A stretch of DNA of 64,000 bases, taken from assembly GCF_001507435.1 (NCBI RefSeq), contig NZ_LMWH01000290.1, positions 186,001 through 250,000 of the forward strand. Direction: 5' to 3'. Below the pieces are notes generated by a model. That model was not told the DNA's origin, did not search any database, and worked only from the letters and a program-made list of their open reading frames with translations. Positions 26,351 to 36,534 of this stretch are shown in pieces. This DNA is from Streptomyces sp. NRRL F-5122 (lineage in GTDB: Bacteria; Actinomycetota; Actinomycetes; Streptomycetales; Streptomycetaceae). Positions within the stretch are counted from its first letter, which is position 1; each line of letters begins with the position of its first letter. Both the position numbers and the translations under genes were made by a program.

Positions 26351-27574
26351 TCAGTTGTCGTCCTCGTCGATGAGGAACCCGCGCATCGGCGAGGGAGCCT
26401 GGCCCATCGGCGACGGGCCCTGCGGCCGGACCGGTGCCATCGGCTGGGTCATCGCCGGAGACATCTGCTGCTGACCGCCGTAGGACGGAGGGGCAGGTGC
26501 CGGAGCACCGCCCATCGTCTGGTTGCCGCCGTACGACGGGGCGCTCGCACCCGCCGGAGCCATCGACGGCGCCGCCGGCGAGGGCAGGGAGGCCGTGGCC
26601 GGGGTCCGCGGCGGGGCCAGCGAGTCGTCCGCCTGGGTCTCCAGCTGACGCAGCTGCGACTCCAGGTACGACTTCAGCCGCGTGCGGTACTCGCGCTCGA
26701 AGCCGCGCAGGTCCTCGACCTTGCGCTCCAGCGTGGCGCGGGCGGACTCCAGGGAGCCCATCGCGACACGGTGCTTCTCCTGCGCGTCCCGCTCCAGGGC
26801 GTCGGCCTTGGCACGGGCGTCGCGCTCAAGACCCTCGGCGCGGCTGCGGGCCTCACCGACGATCTTGTTGGCCTCGGAGCGGGCCTCCGCGATCGCCTGG
26901 TCGGCGGTCTGCTGGGCCAGCGAGAGGACACGCGCGGCACTGTCGCCGCCGGGGCCCTGACCGGGCATGCCGGGACCACCCATGGGACCGCCCATCGGGC
27001 CGCCCATCTGCTGCGGCATCGGGGGCTGGCCCATCGGAGGCTGACCCATGGGGGGCTGCCCCATCGGACCCTGACCCATGGGGCCCTGACCCATCGGACC
27101 CTGACCCATCGGACCCTGGCCCATCTGCCCCTGACCCATCGGACCCTGGCCCATCGGGCCCTGGCCCATCTGCCCCTGACCCATCGGGCCGGGACCCTGC
27201 GGACCGCCCTGCCCACCGGGGCCGGCAGGCAGCTGCGGTGCACCGCTGGGCAGCTGGGGCGGTCCACCCATGGGGCCACCCATCTGCTGCTGCGGCGGGC
27301 CCGATATGCCGGCGGGCACGGGACCGCCGGGACCGCGCATGCCCTGCGGCTGGTCCGGCGCCTCCGGAGGCTTGCGCATGTTCTGCTGGTTCTGCGCGGC
27401 GGCACGGGTGGCGGCGGCCAGCTTGGCCCGCAGATCCTCGTTCTCCCGGAGTAGGCGGGTCAGTTCGGCTTCGACCTCGTCGAGGAAGGCATCGACCTCG
27501 TCCTCGTCATAGCCTTCTCGGAGGCGGACGGTCGTGAACTGCTTGTTCCGCACGTCCTCGGGGGTCAACGGCAT
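26351..27574 (-). CDS. divIVA: DivIVA polar growth scaffold
   Basis: The 407-residue product begins MPLTPEDVRNKQFTTVRLRE and GYDEDEVDAFLDEVEAELTR, the membrane-curvature-binding N-terminal domain plus first coiled coil. A long Gly/Pro/Met/Gln linker (about 75-210) contains a tandem pentapeptide. Then comes the second coiled coil (AARVLSLAQQTADQAIAEAR to YLESQLRQLETQADDS, about 215-325) and a proline-rich tail ending RGFLIDEDDN. In streptomycetes DivIVA marks hyphal tips, directs apical wall growth and is essential. It lies 52 bases after yggT at the distal end of the dcw cluster, and two hairpins separate it from ileS. Confidence 0.97.
   Translation of the reverse strand: MPLTPEDVRNKQFTTVRLREGYDEDEVDAFLDEVEAELTRLLRENEDLRAKLAAATRAAAQNQQNMRKPPEAPDQPQGMRGPGGPVPAGISGPPQQQMGGPMGGPPQLPSGAPQLPAGPGGQGGPQGPGPMGQGQMGQGPMGQGPMGQGQMGQGPMGQGPMGQGPMGQGPMGQPPMGQPPMGQPPMPQQMGGPMGGPMGGPGMPGQGPGGDSAARVLSLAQQTADQAIAEARSEANKIVGEARSRAEGLERDARAKADALERDAQEKHRVAMGSLESARATLERKVEDLRGFEREYRTRLKSYLESQLRQLETQADDSLAPPRTPATASLPSPAAPSMAPAGASAPSYGGNQTMGGAPAPAPPSYGGQQQMSPAMTQPMAPVRPQGPSPMGQAPSPMRGFLIDEDDN
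27020..27187 (-). repeat. 15-bp tandem repeat in divIVA encoding G/P-P/Q-M-G-Q
   Basis: Eleven in-frame copies of a 15-bp unit, plus one variant (PPMPQ), encode PMGQG or PMGQP. Units differ mostly at third positions and at Pro/Gln swaps. Such an array can expand or contract by slippage without breaking the frame, changing the linker between the two coiled coils. Confidence 0.85.
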
Positions 27575-27626
27575 CTCTTCACCTCAACGTAGTCATCGGC
27601 AGTCGGCAAGACCGTATCGTCCACAT

Positions 27627-27917
27627 TCACCTCGCGAGATTCCCCACGATGGAGATCAGGATGTAGACGATGATCATCAGAACGAAGAAGGACAGGTCGA
27701 GCGCCACGCCCCCGAGACGCAGCGGCGGGATGAACCGCCGCAGAAGCTTCAACGGTGGATCGGTGACAGTGTAGGTGGCCTCCAGAACGACCACCATCGC
27801 CTTGCCGGGTTGCCATGAGCGGGCGAACTGGAAGACATAGTCCATGACCAGTCGGAAAATCAGCACGACGAGGAAGCACATCAGCACGATGTAGACAACC
27901 TCCAGGAACACGCCCAT
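27627..27917 (-). CDS. yggT: YggT family membrane protein
   Basis: The 96-residue product has two transmembrane helices (VVYIVLMCFLVVLIFRLVMDY and LSFFVLMIIVYILISIVGN) flanking the YggT signature ATYTVTDPPLKLLRRFIPPLRLGG. The family often sits between sepF and divIVA; a division or membrane-organisation role is suspected but unproven. The ATG at 27917 has GGGAAG upstream. Gaps of 52 bases separate it from both sepF and divIVA. Confidence 0.92.
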   Translation of the reverse strand: MGVFLEVVYIVLMCFLVVLIFRLVMDYVFQFARSWQPGKAMVVVLEATYTVTDPPLKLLRRFIPPLRLGGVALDLSFFVLMIIVYILISIVGNLAR

Positions 27918-27969
27918 GATCCGTGCTTCCCTCTCCCCTGTTTTCCCGCGCTCTTTCCGGTGGTGCGTC

Positions 27970-28611
27970 TCAGCTCTGGTTGAAGAACCCGCCCTCTGCG
28001 ATGCGGGCCTTGTCCTCCGCTGTGACATCGACGTTAGCAGGCGACAACAGGAACACCTTCTGCGTCACCCGTTCGATGCTGCCATGAAGACCAAACACCA
28101 AACCGGCCGCAAAGTCGACAAGTCGCTTCGCATCTGTGTCATCCATCTCAGTCAGATTCATGATCACCGGCGTGCCCTCACGGAAGTGTTCCCCGATGGT
28201 ACGGGCCTCGTTGTACGTCCGGGGGTGGAGCGTGGTGATCCGGTACGGCTCTCGTTCGGACACGACCTTGGGCATGATCACCGGCGCGTTCTTCTCCATA
28301 CTCTGGCGTTCTTGTGTGATGGATGCCACGGGGGCGATGCGAGCCGGACGCCCCGATTCCGCGGGAAGCGAAGCGGGTTGCGGCGCCGGTTCACGCTGCG
28401 CCGGCGGCTGCACCATTCGCACCGATTCGTCCCGTTGGGGCTGATGCGCCTGGTGTGACTGGTGTGACGGCTCGTGCCGCCTGCGGTCCCTCTCCGGCTC
28501 CGGGTCGAGTTCGGGCTCGAAGTCGTCGTCGGGGTCGAATCCCCTGCCGTCGTACCCATCGTCCTCCACGAGGCCGAGGTAGACCGCCATCTTGCGCATC
28601 GCGCCGGCCAT
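27970..28611 (-). CDS. sepF: SepF, FtsZ-membrane tethering division protein
   Basis: The 213-residue product starts [20 protein letters not shown], where the amphipathic N-terminal helix binds membrane. A disordered acidic/His/Gln-rich linker (about 20-110) follows. The SepF core then starts near [20 protein letters not shown] and includes [20 protein letters not shown]. It polymerises and anchors FtsZ. Actinobacteria without FtsA depend on it, and no ftsA is present in this cluster. The ATG has GAGGA eight bases upstream. The 128 bases before it are AT-richer (TATGGT at the expected -10 position is possible), so it may have its own promoter. Confidence 0.95.
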   Translation of the reverse strand: MAGAMRKMAVYLGLVEDDGYDGRGFDPDDDFEPELDPEPERDRRRHEPSHQSHQAHQPQRDESVRMVQPPAQREPAPQPASLPAESGRPARIAPVASITQERQSMEKNAPVIMPKVVSEREPYRITTLHPRTYNEARTIGEHFREGTPVIMNLTEMDDTDAKRLVDFAAGLVFGLHGSIERVTQKVFLLSPANVDVTAEDKARIAEGGFFNQS

Positions 28612-28739
28612 GCTCTGAGTCCTCCGCTCTGTGGTGGATCGGCTGACGACCGCCAAGTGCCCGCGATCCACGAGGTCGTTACGCCCGCTAGCAGCGTTAA
28701 TGACCATATTTTCTGCTGTGGTCCGACTTCTTGGCGACG

Positions 28740-29465
28740 TTACCCGAGCCTGGGGCGGACTCCGAGTACCGCGGTACCGACGCGCACATGTGTCGCCCCG
28801 GCCGCCACGGCCTGATCGAGGTCCGCACTCATTCCTGCCGAGACCATGGTTGCAGCCGGATGGGCTCGGCGCAGGTCGGTCGACAAATCCATCAACCGCT
28901 CGAACGCCGCCTGTTGACGCCCCGCGTACTCGCCGGTGAGCGGCGCGACGGTCATCAGTCCGTCCAACCGCAGCCCTTCGGCATCCGCGACGAGGTCGCC
29001 CAACTCTTCGATTCCCGCGGGTGCCACACCGCCACGCGCGCCCCGCCCGCTCGCGTCCGCGTCGAGCGCGACCTGGATGAGGCAGCCGATCTCGCGCCCG
29101 GCCCGCACGGCCTCCCGCGACAGCGACGTCACCAGCCTGGATCGGTCGACGGACTGCACGAGATCCGCGTAACCGACCACGGATCGCACCTTGTTGGTCT
29201 GCAACTGACCGACGAAATGCCACGTAAGCGGCAGATCCGAGCAAGCCGCCGCCTTGGGCGCCGCGTCCTGGTCGCGGTTCTCGGCGACGTGGCGGACCCC
29301 GAGCTCCGAGAGAATCCGCACATCACTCGCGGGATAGGTCTTGGTGACCACGATGAGGGTCACCTCTTCCCGCTTGCGTGCCGCCGCTGCGCACGCGGCC
29401 GCGATGCGGTCCTCGACTTTCGCGAGGTTCGCCGCGATCTGGTCTCTACGGTCCGTCATGCCCAT
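28740..29465 (-). CDS. yggS: YggS/PROSC family PLP-binding protein
   Basis: The 241-residue product has the PLP lysine in [17 protein letters not shown] and the [16 protein letters not shown] block. A phosphate-binding [32 protein letters not shown] C-terminus completes the alanine-racemase N-domain fold. YggS proteins bind PLP and tune vitamin B6 and amino-acid homeostasis without known catalysis. The usual GENYVQEA motif is here [11 protein letters not shown], a mild divergence. The start ATG shares one base with the pgeF stop (TGATG), so translation is coupled. Confidence 0.92.
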   Translation of the reverse strand: MGMTDRRDQIAANLAKVEDRIAAACAAAARKREEVTLIVVTKTYPASDVRILSELGVRHVAENRDQDAAPKAAACSDLPLTWHFVGQLQTNKVRSVVGYADLVQSVDRSRLVTSLSREAVRAGREIGCLIQVALDADASGRGARGGVAPAGIEELGDLVADAEGLRLDGLMTVAPLTGEYAGRQQAAFERLMDLSTDLRRAHPAATMVSAGMSADLDQAVAAGATHVRVGTAVLGVRPRLG

Positions 29466-30193
29466 CAGTCCAGCCAGACATATCCCGCGAGTCGCCCGGT
29501 GGTGCGGTCGCGGCGGTACGAGAAGTGATCAACCGACTCCAGCGTGCACACCGGCGACTGCACCCGGTCGTGCACCCCGAGCCGTTCGAGCTGCGCATGC
29601 ACTCCGGCGCTCACGTCGACCGCCGGAGTGCCCCAGCTGGTCTCGGCGTGCGCCGTCGGTTCGACGGCCGACACGTCGGCGCGCATCGACTCGGGCACCT
29701 CGTAGCACCGGCCGCAGACCGCGGGCCCCGTGCGGGCGACGATCCGGGACGGCTCGGCGCCCAGTTCCGTCATCGCCCGCACCACGGCCGGGACGACCCC
29801 GGCGACCATGCCGGGTCGGCCCGCGTGCGCGGCGGCCGCGACCCCGGCGACGGGGTCGGCGAGCAGAACGGGGGTGCAGTCGGCGGTGAGCACGGCGAGT
29901 GCGAGACCACGCCGGACGGTGACGATCCCGTCAACCTCGGGCACCGGCTTTTCACCCCAGGGTTCGTCCACCACCGCCACGTCCGCTCCGTGCACCTGGT
30001 TCATCCAGACGACCCGGACGGGGTCGAGCCCCAGCGACTTCGCGGCCAGCTCGCGGTTGGTGCGGACGGTGCCGGGGTCGTCGCCGACCGCACCGCCGAG
30101 ATTGAGCTCCTCGTACGGAGCGGCGCTCACCCCGCCCCACCTGTCGGTGAAGGCGAAGTGCGCGCCGCTCACGGTGTCGCGCTGTCCTATCAC
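29465..30193 (-). CDS. pgeF: PgeF/YfiH multicopper-polyphenol-oxidase-like protein
   Basis: The 242-residue product has the family metal-site motifs [25 protein letters not shown] and [13 protein letters not shown], supplying His and Cys ligands. C-terminal [21 protein letters not shown] is also typical. Family members act on purine nucleosides, and E. coli PgeF removes wrong amino acids from peptidoglycan precursors; the location next to ftsZ suits the latter role. The GTG start overlaps the ftsZ stop as GTGA, and the stop overlaps the yggS start. Confidence 0.92.
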   Translation of the reverse strand: MIGQRDTVSGAHFAFTDRWGGVSAAPYEELNLGGAVGDDPGTVRTNRELAAKSLGLDPVRVVWMNQVHGADVAVVDEPWGEKPVPEVDGIVTVRRGLALAVLTADCTPVLLADPVAGVAAAAHAGRPGMVAGVVPAVVRAMTELGAEPSRIVARTGPAVCGRCYEVPESMRADVSAVEPTAHAETSWGTPAVDVSAGVHAQLERLGVHDRVQSPVCTLESVDHFSYRRDRTTGRLAGYVWLD

Positions 30194-31383
30194 TTCAGGA
30201 AGTCCGGTACGTCCAGTTCCTCGGCCGCGCTGTCCGAGTAGCTGCGCGACTGCGGGATCGGCGGCGGGGTGACCGGGAGCTCGCTCACCGGCTCCGGAGC
30301 GGGCTCCGGCGCCTCCTTGGGCGTGACGCTGCCGAGCGAGCCGAAGGACGGGCGGCCCTCGGCCGGACGGGCCGGCGTGGGCTCCTCGCGCCTCGCGGCG
30401 GACGAGCCGAGGACGTTGTCCCGCTTGGCGGGGGGCTGGCCTCCGTCGAAGCCCGCGGCGATGACCGTGACCCGCACCTCGTCGCCGAGGGCGTCGTCGA
30501 TGACGGCACCGAAGATGATGTTCGCCTCGGGGTGCGCGGCCTCGCTCACCAGCTGGGCGGCCTCGTTGATCTCGAACAGACCGAGGTCGGAGCCGCCCGA
30601 GATGGACAGCAGCACACCGCGCGCACCGTCGATGGAGGCCTCGAGCAGCGGCGAGGAGATCGCCATCTCGGCCGCGGCCACCGCGCGGTCGTCACCGCGG
30701 GCCGAGCCGATCCCCATGAGGGCCGAACCGGCCTCGGACATGACGGACTTCACGTCGGCGAAGTCGAGGTTGATCAGGCCGGGGGTGGTGATGAGGTCCG
30801 TGATGCCCTGGACACCGGAGAGCAGGACCTGGTCCGCCGACTTGAAGGCGTCGAGGACGGAGACCTGGCGGTCCGAGATGGACAGCAGCCGGTCGTTCGG
30901 GATGACGATGAGGGTGTCGACCTCTTCGCGGAGTTCGGCGATGCCGTCTTCGGCCTGGTTGGCGCGGCGCCGTCCTTCGAAGGTGAACGGCCGGGTGACC
31001 ACGCCGATGGTGAGGGCTCCGAGGGAGCGTGCGATGTTGGCCACGACGGGCGCGCCGCCGGTGCCGGTGCCGCCGCCTTCACCGGCCGTCACGAAGACCA
31101 TGTCGGCCCCCTTGAGGACCTCCTCGATCTCCTCGCGGTGGTCCTCGGCGGCCTTGCGGCCGACGGCCGGGTTGGCTCCTGCGCCGAGTCCGCGGGTGAG
31201 TTCGCGGCCGACGTCGAGCTTGACGTCGGCGTCGCTCATCAACAGGGCTTGCGCGTCGGTGTTGATGGCGATGAACTCGACGCCCTTGAGGCCGACCTCG
31301 ATCATCCGGTTGATGGCATTGACACCACCGCCGCCGACACCGATGACCTTGATGACTGCGAGGTAGTTCTGCGGTGCTGCCAC
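30190..31383 (-). CDS. ftsZ: Cell division protein FtsZ
   Basis: The 397-residue product is a tubulin-like GTPase. It has the nucleotide-binding GVGGGGVNA loop and the signature GGGTGTG at residues 103-109. The synergy-loop region [11 protein letters not shown] and a long disordered linker from about residue 320 follow. The C-terminal peptide [10 protein letters not shown] (last 10 residues) binds partners such as SepF. It assembles the septal ring and the sporulation ladders of hyphae. It starts with GTG and has GAGG 10-14 bases upstream. The 279-base gap before it holds its promoters and a WhiA-like site, and pgeF overlaps its stop. Confidence 0.99.
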   Translation of the reverse strand: MAAPQNYLAVIKVIGVGGGGVNAINRMIEVGLKGVEFIAINTDAQALLMSDADVKLDVGRELTRGLGAGANPAVGRKAAEDHREEIEEVLKGADMVFVTAGEGGGTGTGGAPVVANIARSLGALTIGVVTRPFTFEGRRRANQAEDGIAELREEVDTLIVIPNDRLLSISDRQVSVLDAFKSADQVLLSGVQGITDLITTPGLINLDFADVKSVMSEAGSALMGIGSARGDDRAVAAAEMAISSPLLEASIDGARGVLLSISGGSDLGLFEINEAAQLVSEAAHPEANIIFGAVIDDALGDEVRVTVIAAGFDGGQPPAKRDNVLGSSAARREEPTPARPAEGRPSFGSLGSVTPKEAPEPAPEPVSELPVTPPPIPQSRSYSDSAAEELDVPDFLK

Positions 31384-31662
31384 GTCGAAGGCCTCTCGCC
31401 TCGAATTACGTTGCCGTCGTCCCGCGGCTGCCCCGCGGCTCGCCGGCAGATGCCGAATGGGACGGTCCGAACGCCGACCCGAACCCTAACCCTGAAGTTT
31501 AGGGTTACCAGTGTGCCTGTTCCTTGGACTCTTCCGAACAGGACACTAAGTCGACAAGTGGCGCACGTTCAACGAACACGCCGAACCTCCCGTTTTTCTT
31601 TTCACCCTATGTGATCAGCCGTAGCGCTGCCCAACCAGGGTGCTGGCCTGCACGGACGGCCG
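31384..31662 (-). promoter_or_regulatory. ftsZ promoter region with inverted repeat and WhiA-like motif
   Basis: In this ftsQ-ftsZ gap, TAACCCT (31487-31493) and AGGGTTA (31501-31507) form an inverted repeat around GAAGTTT, with another CCCTAA copy beside it. GGACAC at 31541-31546 matches the GACAC core bound by the sporulation regulator WhiA, which is known to control ftsZ in streptomycetes. TTGAAC with a 17-base spacer to TTAGTG on the minus strand is a possible promoter further upstream. Exact start sites cannot be fixed from sequence. Confidence 0.6.
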
Positions 31663-32439
31663 TCAACTCCCCGATGACGCAGGGGCGCTGGGAACACTTA
31701 CGTCGAAGTGCCGGGCGCCGGAGGCGGCTTTCACCAGCGCGCTCAGTGCGACCGCCTTGGCGCGGCCCTTCTCGCTGCTGCCCCACTCGACGGTCCGTCC
31801 GCCGCTCAACTTCAGCGAGATGGAGTCATAGGAACGGACCGTGACGGTCCGCATGTCCCGGGCGACGGCGGCGGGAACGTCCTGGACGACTCGGGCCGCC
31901 GCACCGATCAACCGCCCGGTACCGAAACGCGTTGTGGTGGCCGAACGCTCCCCGGTCAATTCCAGAGCGGGGACGCCCTTCGGAGGGGCGGAAACGGTCG
32001 CGAACCGTACGCCTTCCCGGTCCACTTCGGTGAACTTTCCGCCGTCTCCCAGGATCAGAACCGGGGTGCGTTCGGTCACTTTCAGCCCGATTCCATGGGG
32101 CCAGGAACGGGAGACGTCAACCGAGTCGATCCTGGGCAATTTCCGGCGCAGGCGCGCCTCGATCGCATCGGTGTCGAGGGAAATCAGCGGCGTACCGAGC
32201 CGGACACCGGCGGCCTCGCGCACCTGCGCCCGGGTCAGCACATCCGTCCCCGTGACGGAGACGCGCTCCACACGCAACCACGGGGAGCCGTACAGCAGCC
32301 AGATGGAGCCGCCGCCCGTCAACACCACGGCAAGGAAAAGGATGATGAGCATACGGCGCCGGTGAACACGGGGCGACCGGGGCGGGCCGGACTCCAGCTG
32401 CTGCCGTTCGCCGCGCTCGGCGGTCATCTGTCCGGCCAC
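31663..32439 (-). CDS. ftsQ: Cell division protein FtsQ
   Basis: The 258-residue product has a short cytoplasmic N-terminus, one membrane helix (MLIILFLAVVLTGGGSIWLLY, about 30-50) and a POTRA domain (LRVERVSVTGTDVLTRAQVREAAG). The FtsQ/DivIB C-terminal domain ends in a Ser/Ala-rich tail. It links cytoplasmic and septal wall-synthesis divisome parts together with FtsL. It lies 93 bases downstream of murG and about 280 bases upstream of ftsZ. Start ATG; an alternative start lies at codon 5 (MTAERG). Confidence 0.95.
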   Translation of the reverse strand: MAGQMTAERGERQQLESGPPRSPRVHRRRMLIILFLAVVLTGGGSIWLLYGSPWLRVERVSVTGTDVLTRAQVREAAGVRLGTPLISLDTDAIEARLRRKLPRIDSVDVSRSWPHGIGLKVTERTPVLILGDGGKFTEVDREGVRFATVSAPPKGVPALELTGERSATTTRFGTGRLIGAAARVVQDVPAAVARDMRTVTVRSYDSISLKLSGGRTVEWGSSEKGRAKAVALSALVKAASGARHFDVSVPSAPASSGS

Positions 32440-32532
32440 GCGCCCTCCTTCTCCCTGGGTCGGTTCTCCCGCGGCCGAAAGCCGCGAGTACCCCCACCGC
32501 GACGGCTCACTCGCCGTCCTGTGCGCCCGTTG

Positions 32533-33630
32533 TCAGCGGGCGGCCCGTGCCGAGGCGATCGCCTCGTACACCATGCCGACGAGCAGTTCGTCGGCGTCCC
32601 GGCGGCCGAACTCGGAGGCCGCGCGGGACATCTGGTACAGCCGATGCGGGTCGGCGAGCACGGGCACCACGTTCTGCTGGACCCACTCGGGGGTCAGCTC
32701 CGCGTCGTCGACCAGCAGTCCGCCGCCCGCCTTCACCACCGGCTGGGCGTTCAGCCGCTGTTCGCCGTTGCCGATGGGCAGCGGGACGTATGCGGCCGGG
32801 AGCCCGACGGCGGAGAGTTCGGCGACGGTCATCGCGCCCGCACGGCAGAGCATCATGTCGGCCGCGGCGTACGCGAGGTCCATCCGGTCCACGTACGGTA
32901 CCGGGACGTAAGGGGGCATCCCCGGCATCTGATGGACGCGCGGCAGTTCGTTCTTCGGGCCCACCGCGTGCAGGATCTGGATCCCGCACTGCTGCAGATA
33001 CGGAGCGACCTGCTGGACCACCTCGTTGAGCCTGCGGGCGCCCTGCGAGCCGCCGGAGACCAGCAGCGTCGGCAGGTTCGGGTCGAGCCCGAAGGCGGCA
33101 CGGGCCTCCGGACGCACCGCGGCGCGGTCCAGAACGGCGATGGAACGGCGCAGCGGGATGCCGATGTAGCGGGCGCCACGTAGCTTGCTGTCGGGGGTGG
33201 AGACGGCGACCTGGGCCGCGTACCGCGAGCCGATCTTGTTGGCCAGACCGGGGCGCGCGTTGGCCTCATGGATGACGATCGGCACACCGAGCCGCTTGGC
33301 CGCCAGGTAACCGGGCAGGGCGACATAACCGCCGAACCCGACGACGGCGTCCGCCTTGGTCCGCTCCAGGATCTGCTCGGCCGCCTTGATCGTGCCGCGC
33401 AGCCGCCCGGGGACCGTGATCAGCTCGGGGGTCGGCTTCCGTGGCAGAGGCACGGCCGGGATCAGCGCGAGTTCGTAGCCCCGCTCGGGAACGAGCCGCG
33501 TCTCCAGACCGCGCTCCGTGCCCAGTGCCGTGATTCCCACGGTCGGATCCTGCCTGCGCAGGGCGTCCGCGAGGGCGAGCGCGGGCTCGATGTGGCCGGC
33601 GGTCCCCCCACCGGCGAGTACGACATGCAC
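32533..33630 (-). CDS. murG: MurG, lipid II-forming GlcNAc transferase
   Basis: The 365-residue GT-B enzyme starts [20 protein letters not shown] with the Gly-rich lipid I loop. It carries [49 protein letters not shown] and the UDP-GlcNAc site [21 protein letters not shown]. It transfers GlcNAc from UDP-GlcNAc to lipid I at the inner membrane face. The ATG is six bases from the ftsW stop, so the two are co-transcribed. Confidence 0.98.
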   Translation of the reverse strand: MHVVLAGGGTAGHIEPALALADALRRQDPTVGITALGTERGLETRLVPERGYELALIPAVPLPRKPTPELITVPGRLRGTIKAAEQILERTKADAVVGFGGYVALPGYLAAKRLGVPIVIHEANARPGLANKIGSRYAAQVAVSTPDSKLRGARYIGIPLRRSIAVLDRAAVRPEARAAFGLDPNLPTLLVSGGSQGARRLNEVVQQVAPYLQQCGIQILHAVGPKNELPRVHQMPGMPPYVPVPYVDRMDLAYAAADMMLCRAGAMTVAELSAVGLPAAYVPLPIGNGEQRLNAQPVVKAGGGLLVDDAELTPEWVQQNVVPVLADPHRLYQMSRAASEFGRRDADELLVGMVYEAIASARAAR

Positions 33631-33636
33631 CGAAAT

Positions 33637-34980
33637 TCACCGCTCTCCGGACGAGCGCGCCGCCGAGGCACGCCGTCGCATCGTGTTCCATCTCCGAGGC
33701 CCCGAAGGGCCTCCCGCCCGCTTTCTACCAAAGCGAGGTTGCCGCATCGCAAGCGCCGCCCGCGCAGCGGGGTCGTCGCGCGCGAAGGCGATCAGCAACC
33801 CGATGGCGAACATGGTCGGCAGCAGGGCGGATCCCCCGTAGGAGAACAGCGGGAGAGGGACGCCGGCGATCGGCAGCAGGCCGAGCACCGCACCGATGTT
33901 GATCACCGCCTGAGCGGTGATCCAGGTCGTCACGCCTCCCGCGGCATACCTCACGAAGGGGTCCTCCGTGCGTCCGGCCACGCGGATACCCGCATAGCCT
34001 AGAGCCGCGAAGAGGGCGAGCACCGACAGCGTCCCCGCGAGGCCCAGTTCCTCACCGGTGACGGCGAAGATGAAGTCGGTGTGCGCTTCGGGCAGTTGGC
34101 CCCATTTCTCTACACTCGCACCAAGGCCGGAACCGAAGATTCCACCGGAAGCCAGGGCGTAGATGCCGTGCACGGCCTGCCAGCAGTCGACCGGGCCCGA
34201 CTGGGCCTCGGTCGCCCCGATGCAGGAGAGCCGGGCCATGCGGTTCGGGCTGGTCTTGATCAGGATCACGCCGATCGTTGCCGCGATGGACAGCACCGCG
34301 ACGAACAGCCGGGTGGGGGCCCCGGCCAGCCACAGCAGCCCGAAGAGGATCGCGGTCAGGATGATGGCCGTGCCCATGTCGCCGCCGAGCATGATCAGCC
34401 CGAGCAGCAGGAACGCCACCGGGACGAGCGGCACGAGCATGTGCTTCCACTGTCCGAGCAGCCGCTTGTCCTGCTTGCGGGCGATCAGGTCGGCGCCCCA
34501 CAGTACGAGGGCGAGCTTGCCGAACTCACTGGGCTGGATCTGGAAGGAGCCGCCGAGCGAGATCCAGTTCTGGTTGCCGTTGACCGACATCCCTATCCCG
34601 GGCACCTGCACCAGTGCCATCAGGAAGACAGCACCCGCCAGTATCGGGTACGCCAGCGCCCGGTGGAGTTTCACGGGCATCCGCGACGCGACGAGCAGCA
34701 GCACGGCGCCGATGGAGGCGGCGAGGAACTGCTTCCGGAAGAAGTACGACCCCGGCAGCGACATCTGCAGCGCGGTGATCTGCGAGGCCGAGTAGACCAT
34801 CACCAGGCCCAGCACGGTGATCAGCAGGCTTCCGCCGAGGATCAGGTAGTAGGCCGTGAGCGGGCGGTCCCAGGCCCGCCGGGCCCGGGTGACGAGACGG
34901 ACCGCGGAGTTGTCGCGCGAGAAGCGGGGACCGGTGGGCCGCCCGGCCGGCCGCTGCACCGCACGGCTACTGGATGCCAC
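33637..34980 (-). CDS. ftsW: FtsW, septal peptidoglycan polymerase (SEDS family)
   Basis: The 447-residue product has about ten transmembrane helices. SEDS-family motifs include NGNQNWISLGGSFQIQPSEFGKLALVLW and the glycosyltransferase region EAHTDFIFAVTGEELGLAG, followed by GVPLPLFSYGGSALLPTMFAIGLL. It polymerises lipid II with the FtsI transpeptidase. The N-terminal 35 residues and C-terminal 40 residues are basic and cytoplasmic. The GTG at 34980 has AGGTGA close upstream, giving a short spacing. The gap of 126 bases to murD is one of the larger ones in the cluster. Confidence 0.97.
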   Translation of the reverse strand: MASSSRAVQRPAGRPTGPRFSRDNSAVRLVTRARRAWDRPLTAYYLILGGSLLITVLGLVMVYSASQITALQMSLPGSYFFRKQFLAASIGAVLLLVASRMPVKLHRALAYPILAGAVFLMALVQVPGIGMSVNGNQNWISLGGSFQIQPSEFGKLALVLWGADLIARKQDKRLLGQWKHMLVPLVPVAFLLLGLIMLGGDMGTAIILTAILFGLLWLAGAPTRLFVAVLSIAATIGVILIKTSPNRMARLSCIGATEAQSGPVDCWQAVHGIYALASGGIFGSGLGASVEKWGQLPEAHTDFIFAVTGEELGLAGTLSVLALFAALGYAGIRVAGRTEDPFVRYAAGGVTTWITAQAVINIGAVLGLLPIAGVPLPLFSYGGSALLPTMFAIGLLIAFARDDPAARAALAMRQPRFGRKRAGGPSGPRRWNTMRRRASAARSSGER

Positions 34981-35106
34981 CGGTCACCTCGCTGCACGGA
35001 GCGGTGCCGCCGGCGGGCAGCCGCCCGCGAAAGACCGACCACGATGGCGTCGTCACGCGTCCCTCCCAGGGATCCCGGGCGCGCCCGGAGCGACCGGGGC
35101 CCGCCG

Positions 35107-36534
35107 TCAGGCGCCCGCGGTCCCGAGTTCGCGTACGGCCTCCGCGAACGCGTCCCCGCGCTTGTTGTAGTTCGCGAACATGTCCATGGAGGCGCAAGCG
35201 GGAGCCAACAGCACCGTGTCCCCGGAGTGCGCGAGCCGTCGCGCCTCCTGCACGGCCGCACGCATCGCCCCAGTGTCGGTCCGGTCGAGGTCGACGACGG
35301 GTACTTCCGGGGCGTGTCGCGTGAGGGCTTCACCGATCAGCGCGCGATCCGCACCGATGAGCACCACACCGCGAAGCCGCTTCGCCGACCTGGCGACCAG
35401 TTCGTCGAAGGTGGCCCCCTTGGCGAGCCCGCCGGCGATCCACACGATCGACTCGTACGCCGCCAACGAGGCTTCCGCCGCATGGGTGTTGGTGGCCTTG
35501 GAGTCGTCGACATAGGCGACCCCGTCCACGTCCGCCACATGCGCGATGCGGTGGGCGTCCGGGGTGAAGGACCGCAGCCCCTCCCGTACGGCCCCGGCGG
35601 GCACCCCGAAGGCGCGCGCGAGGGCCGCCGCGGCAAGGGCGTTGGCGACGTTGTGCGGAGCCGGCGGGTTCACGTCGGAGACCTCGGCCAGCTCCTGTGC
35701 GTTCTTCTGCCGGCCCTCGACGAAGGCTCGATCGACCAGGATGCCGTCGACGACGCCGAGTTGGGACGGAGCGGGCGTGCCGAGGGTGAAGCCGATGGCC
35801 CGGCAGCCCTCCTCGACGTCCGCCTCGCGCACCAGGTCCTCGGTCGCCTTGTCGGCGACGTTGTAGACGCAGGCGACCCGATTGCCCTCGTAGATACGGC
35901 CCTTGTCGGCGACGTACGCCTCCATCGAGCCGTGCCAGTCGAGGTGGTCGGGCGCCAGGTTGAGCACCGCGGCGGAGTGGGCGCGCAGCGACGGGGCCCA
36001 GTGCAGCTGATAGCTGGACAGCTCCACCGCGAGGACGTCGTACTGCTCCTCGCCGAGGACGGCGTCCAGCAGCGAGACCCCGATGTTGCCGACGGCGGCC
36101 GTGCGCAGGCCCGCCGCCCGCAGGATCGAGGCGAGCATCTGCACGGTGGTGGTCTTGCCGTTGGTCCCCGTGACAGCGAGCCAGGGGGCCGCGTCGGGGC
36201 CCCTCAGCCGCCAGGCCAGCTCGACATCGCCCCAGACCGGTACACCGGCCTCGGCCGCCGCCGCGAACAGCGGCTTGTCGGGCCTCCAGCCGGGCGCGGT
36301 GACGATGAGGTCGGTGCCTTCGGGCAGGGTGGCGCCGTCGCCGAGCCGGACCGTGATGCCGAGCGCCTCCAGCTCGGCGGCCTGTGCCCGGGCCCGCTCG
36401 TCGTCGCCGTCGTTCACGACCGTGACGCGAGCGCCGAGCCCGTTGAGCACCTTGGCCGCCGGGACGCCGGAGACGCCGAGGCCGGCGACGGTGACGTGCT
36501 TCCCCTGCCAGTCGGTCACTTTTCCGCTGCCCAT
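35107..36534 (-). CDS. murD: MurD, UDP-MurNAc-L-Ala:D-Glu ligase
   Basis: The 475-residue product starts with a Rossmann-like domain ([18 protein letters not shown]). It has the ATP P-loop [15 protein letters not shown], the central [22 protein letters not shown] and the C-terminal [17 protein letters not shown]. It adds D-glutamate in the second cytoplasmic step of stem-peptide assembly. The ATG at 36534 overlaps mraY by 19 bases; a GTG at 36519 would instead overlap the mraY stop as GTGA and is a real alternative. Confidence 0.97.
   Translation of the reverse strand: MGSGKVTDWQGKHVTVAGLGVSGVPAAKVLNGLGARVTVVNDGDDERARAQAAELEALGITVRLGDGATLPEGTDLIVTAPGWRPDKPLFAAAAEAGVPVWGDVELAWRLRGPDAAPWLAVTGTNGKTTTVQMLASILRAAGLRTAAVGNIGVSLLDAVLGEEQYDVLAVELSSYQLHWAPSLRAHSAAVLNLAPDHLDWHGSMEAYVADKGRIYEGNRVACVYNVADKATEDLVREADVEEGCRAIGFTLGTPAPSQLGVVDGILVDRAFVEGRQKNAQELAEVSDVNPPAPHNVANALAAAALARAFGVPAGAVREGLRSFTPDAHRIAHVADVDGVAYVDDSKATNTHAAEASLAAYESIVWIAGGLAKGATFDELVARSAKRLRGVVLIGADRALIGEALTRHAPEVPVVDLDRTDTGAMRAAVQEARRLAHSGDTVLLAPACASMDMFANYNKRGDAFAEAVRELGTAGA

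Noticed and set aside
31482..31507. CCCTAA-type sequence as a telomere remnant
   Set aside because: Streptomyces telomeres are complex palindromes, and this is a short inverted repeat inside the ftsZ promoter region of the core chromosome.
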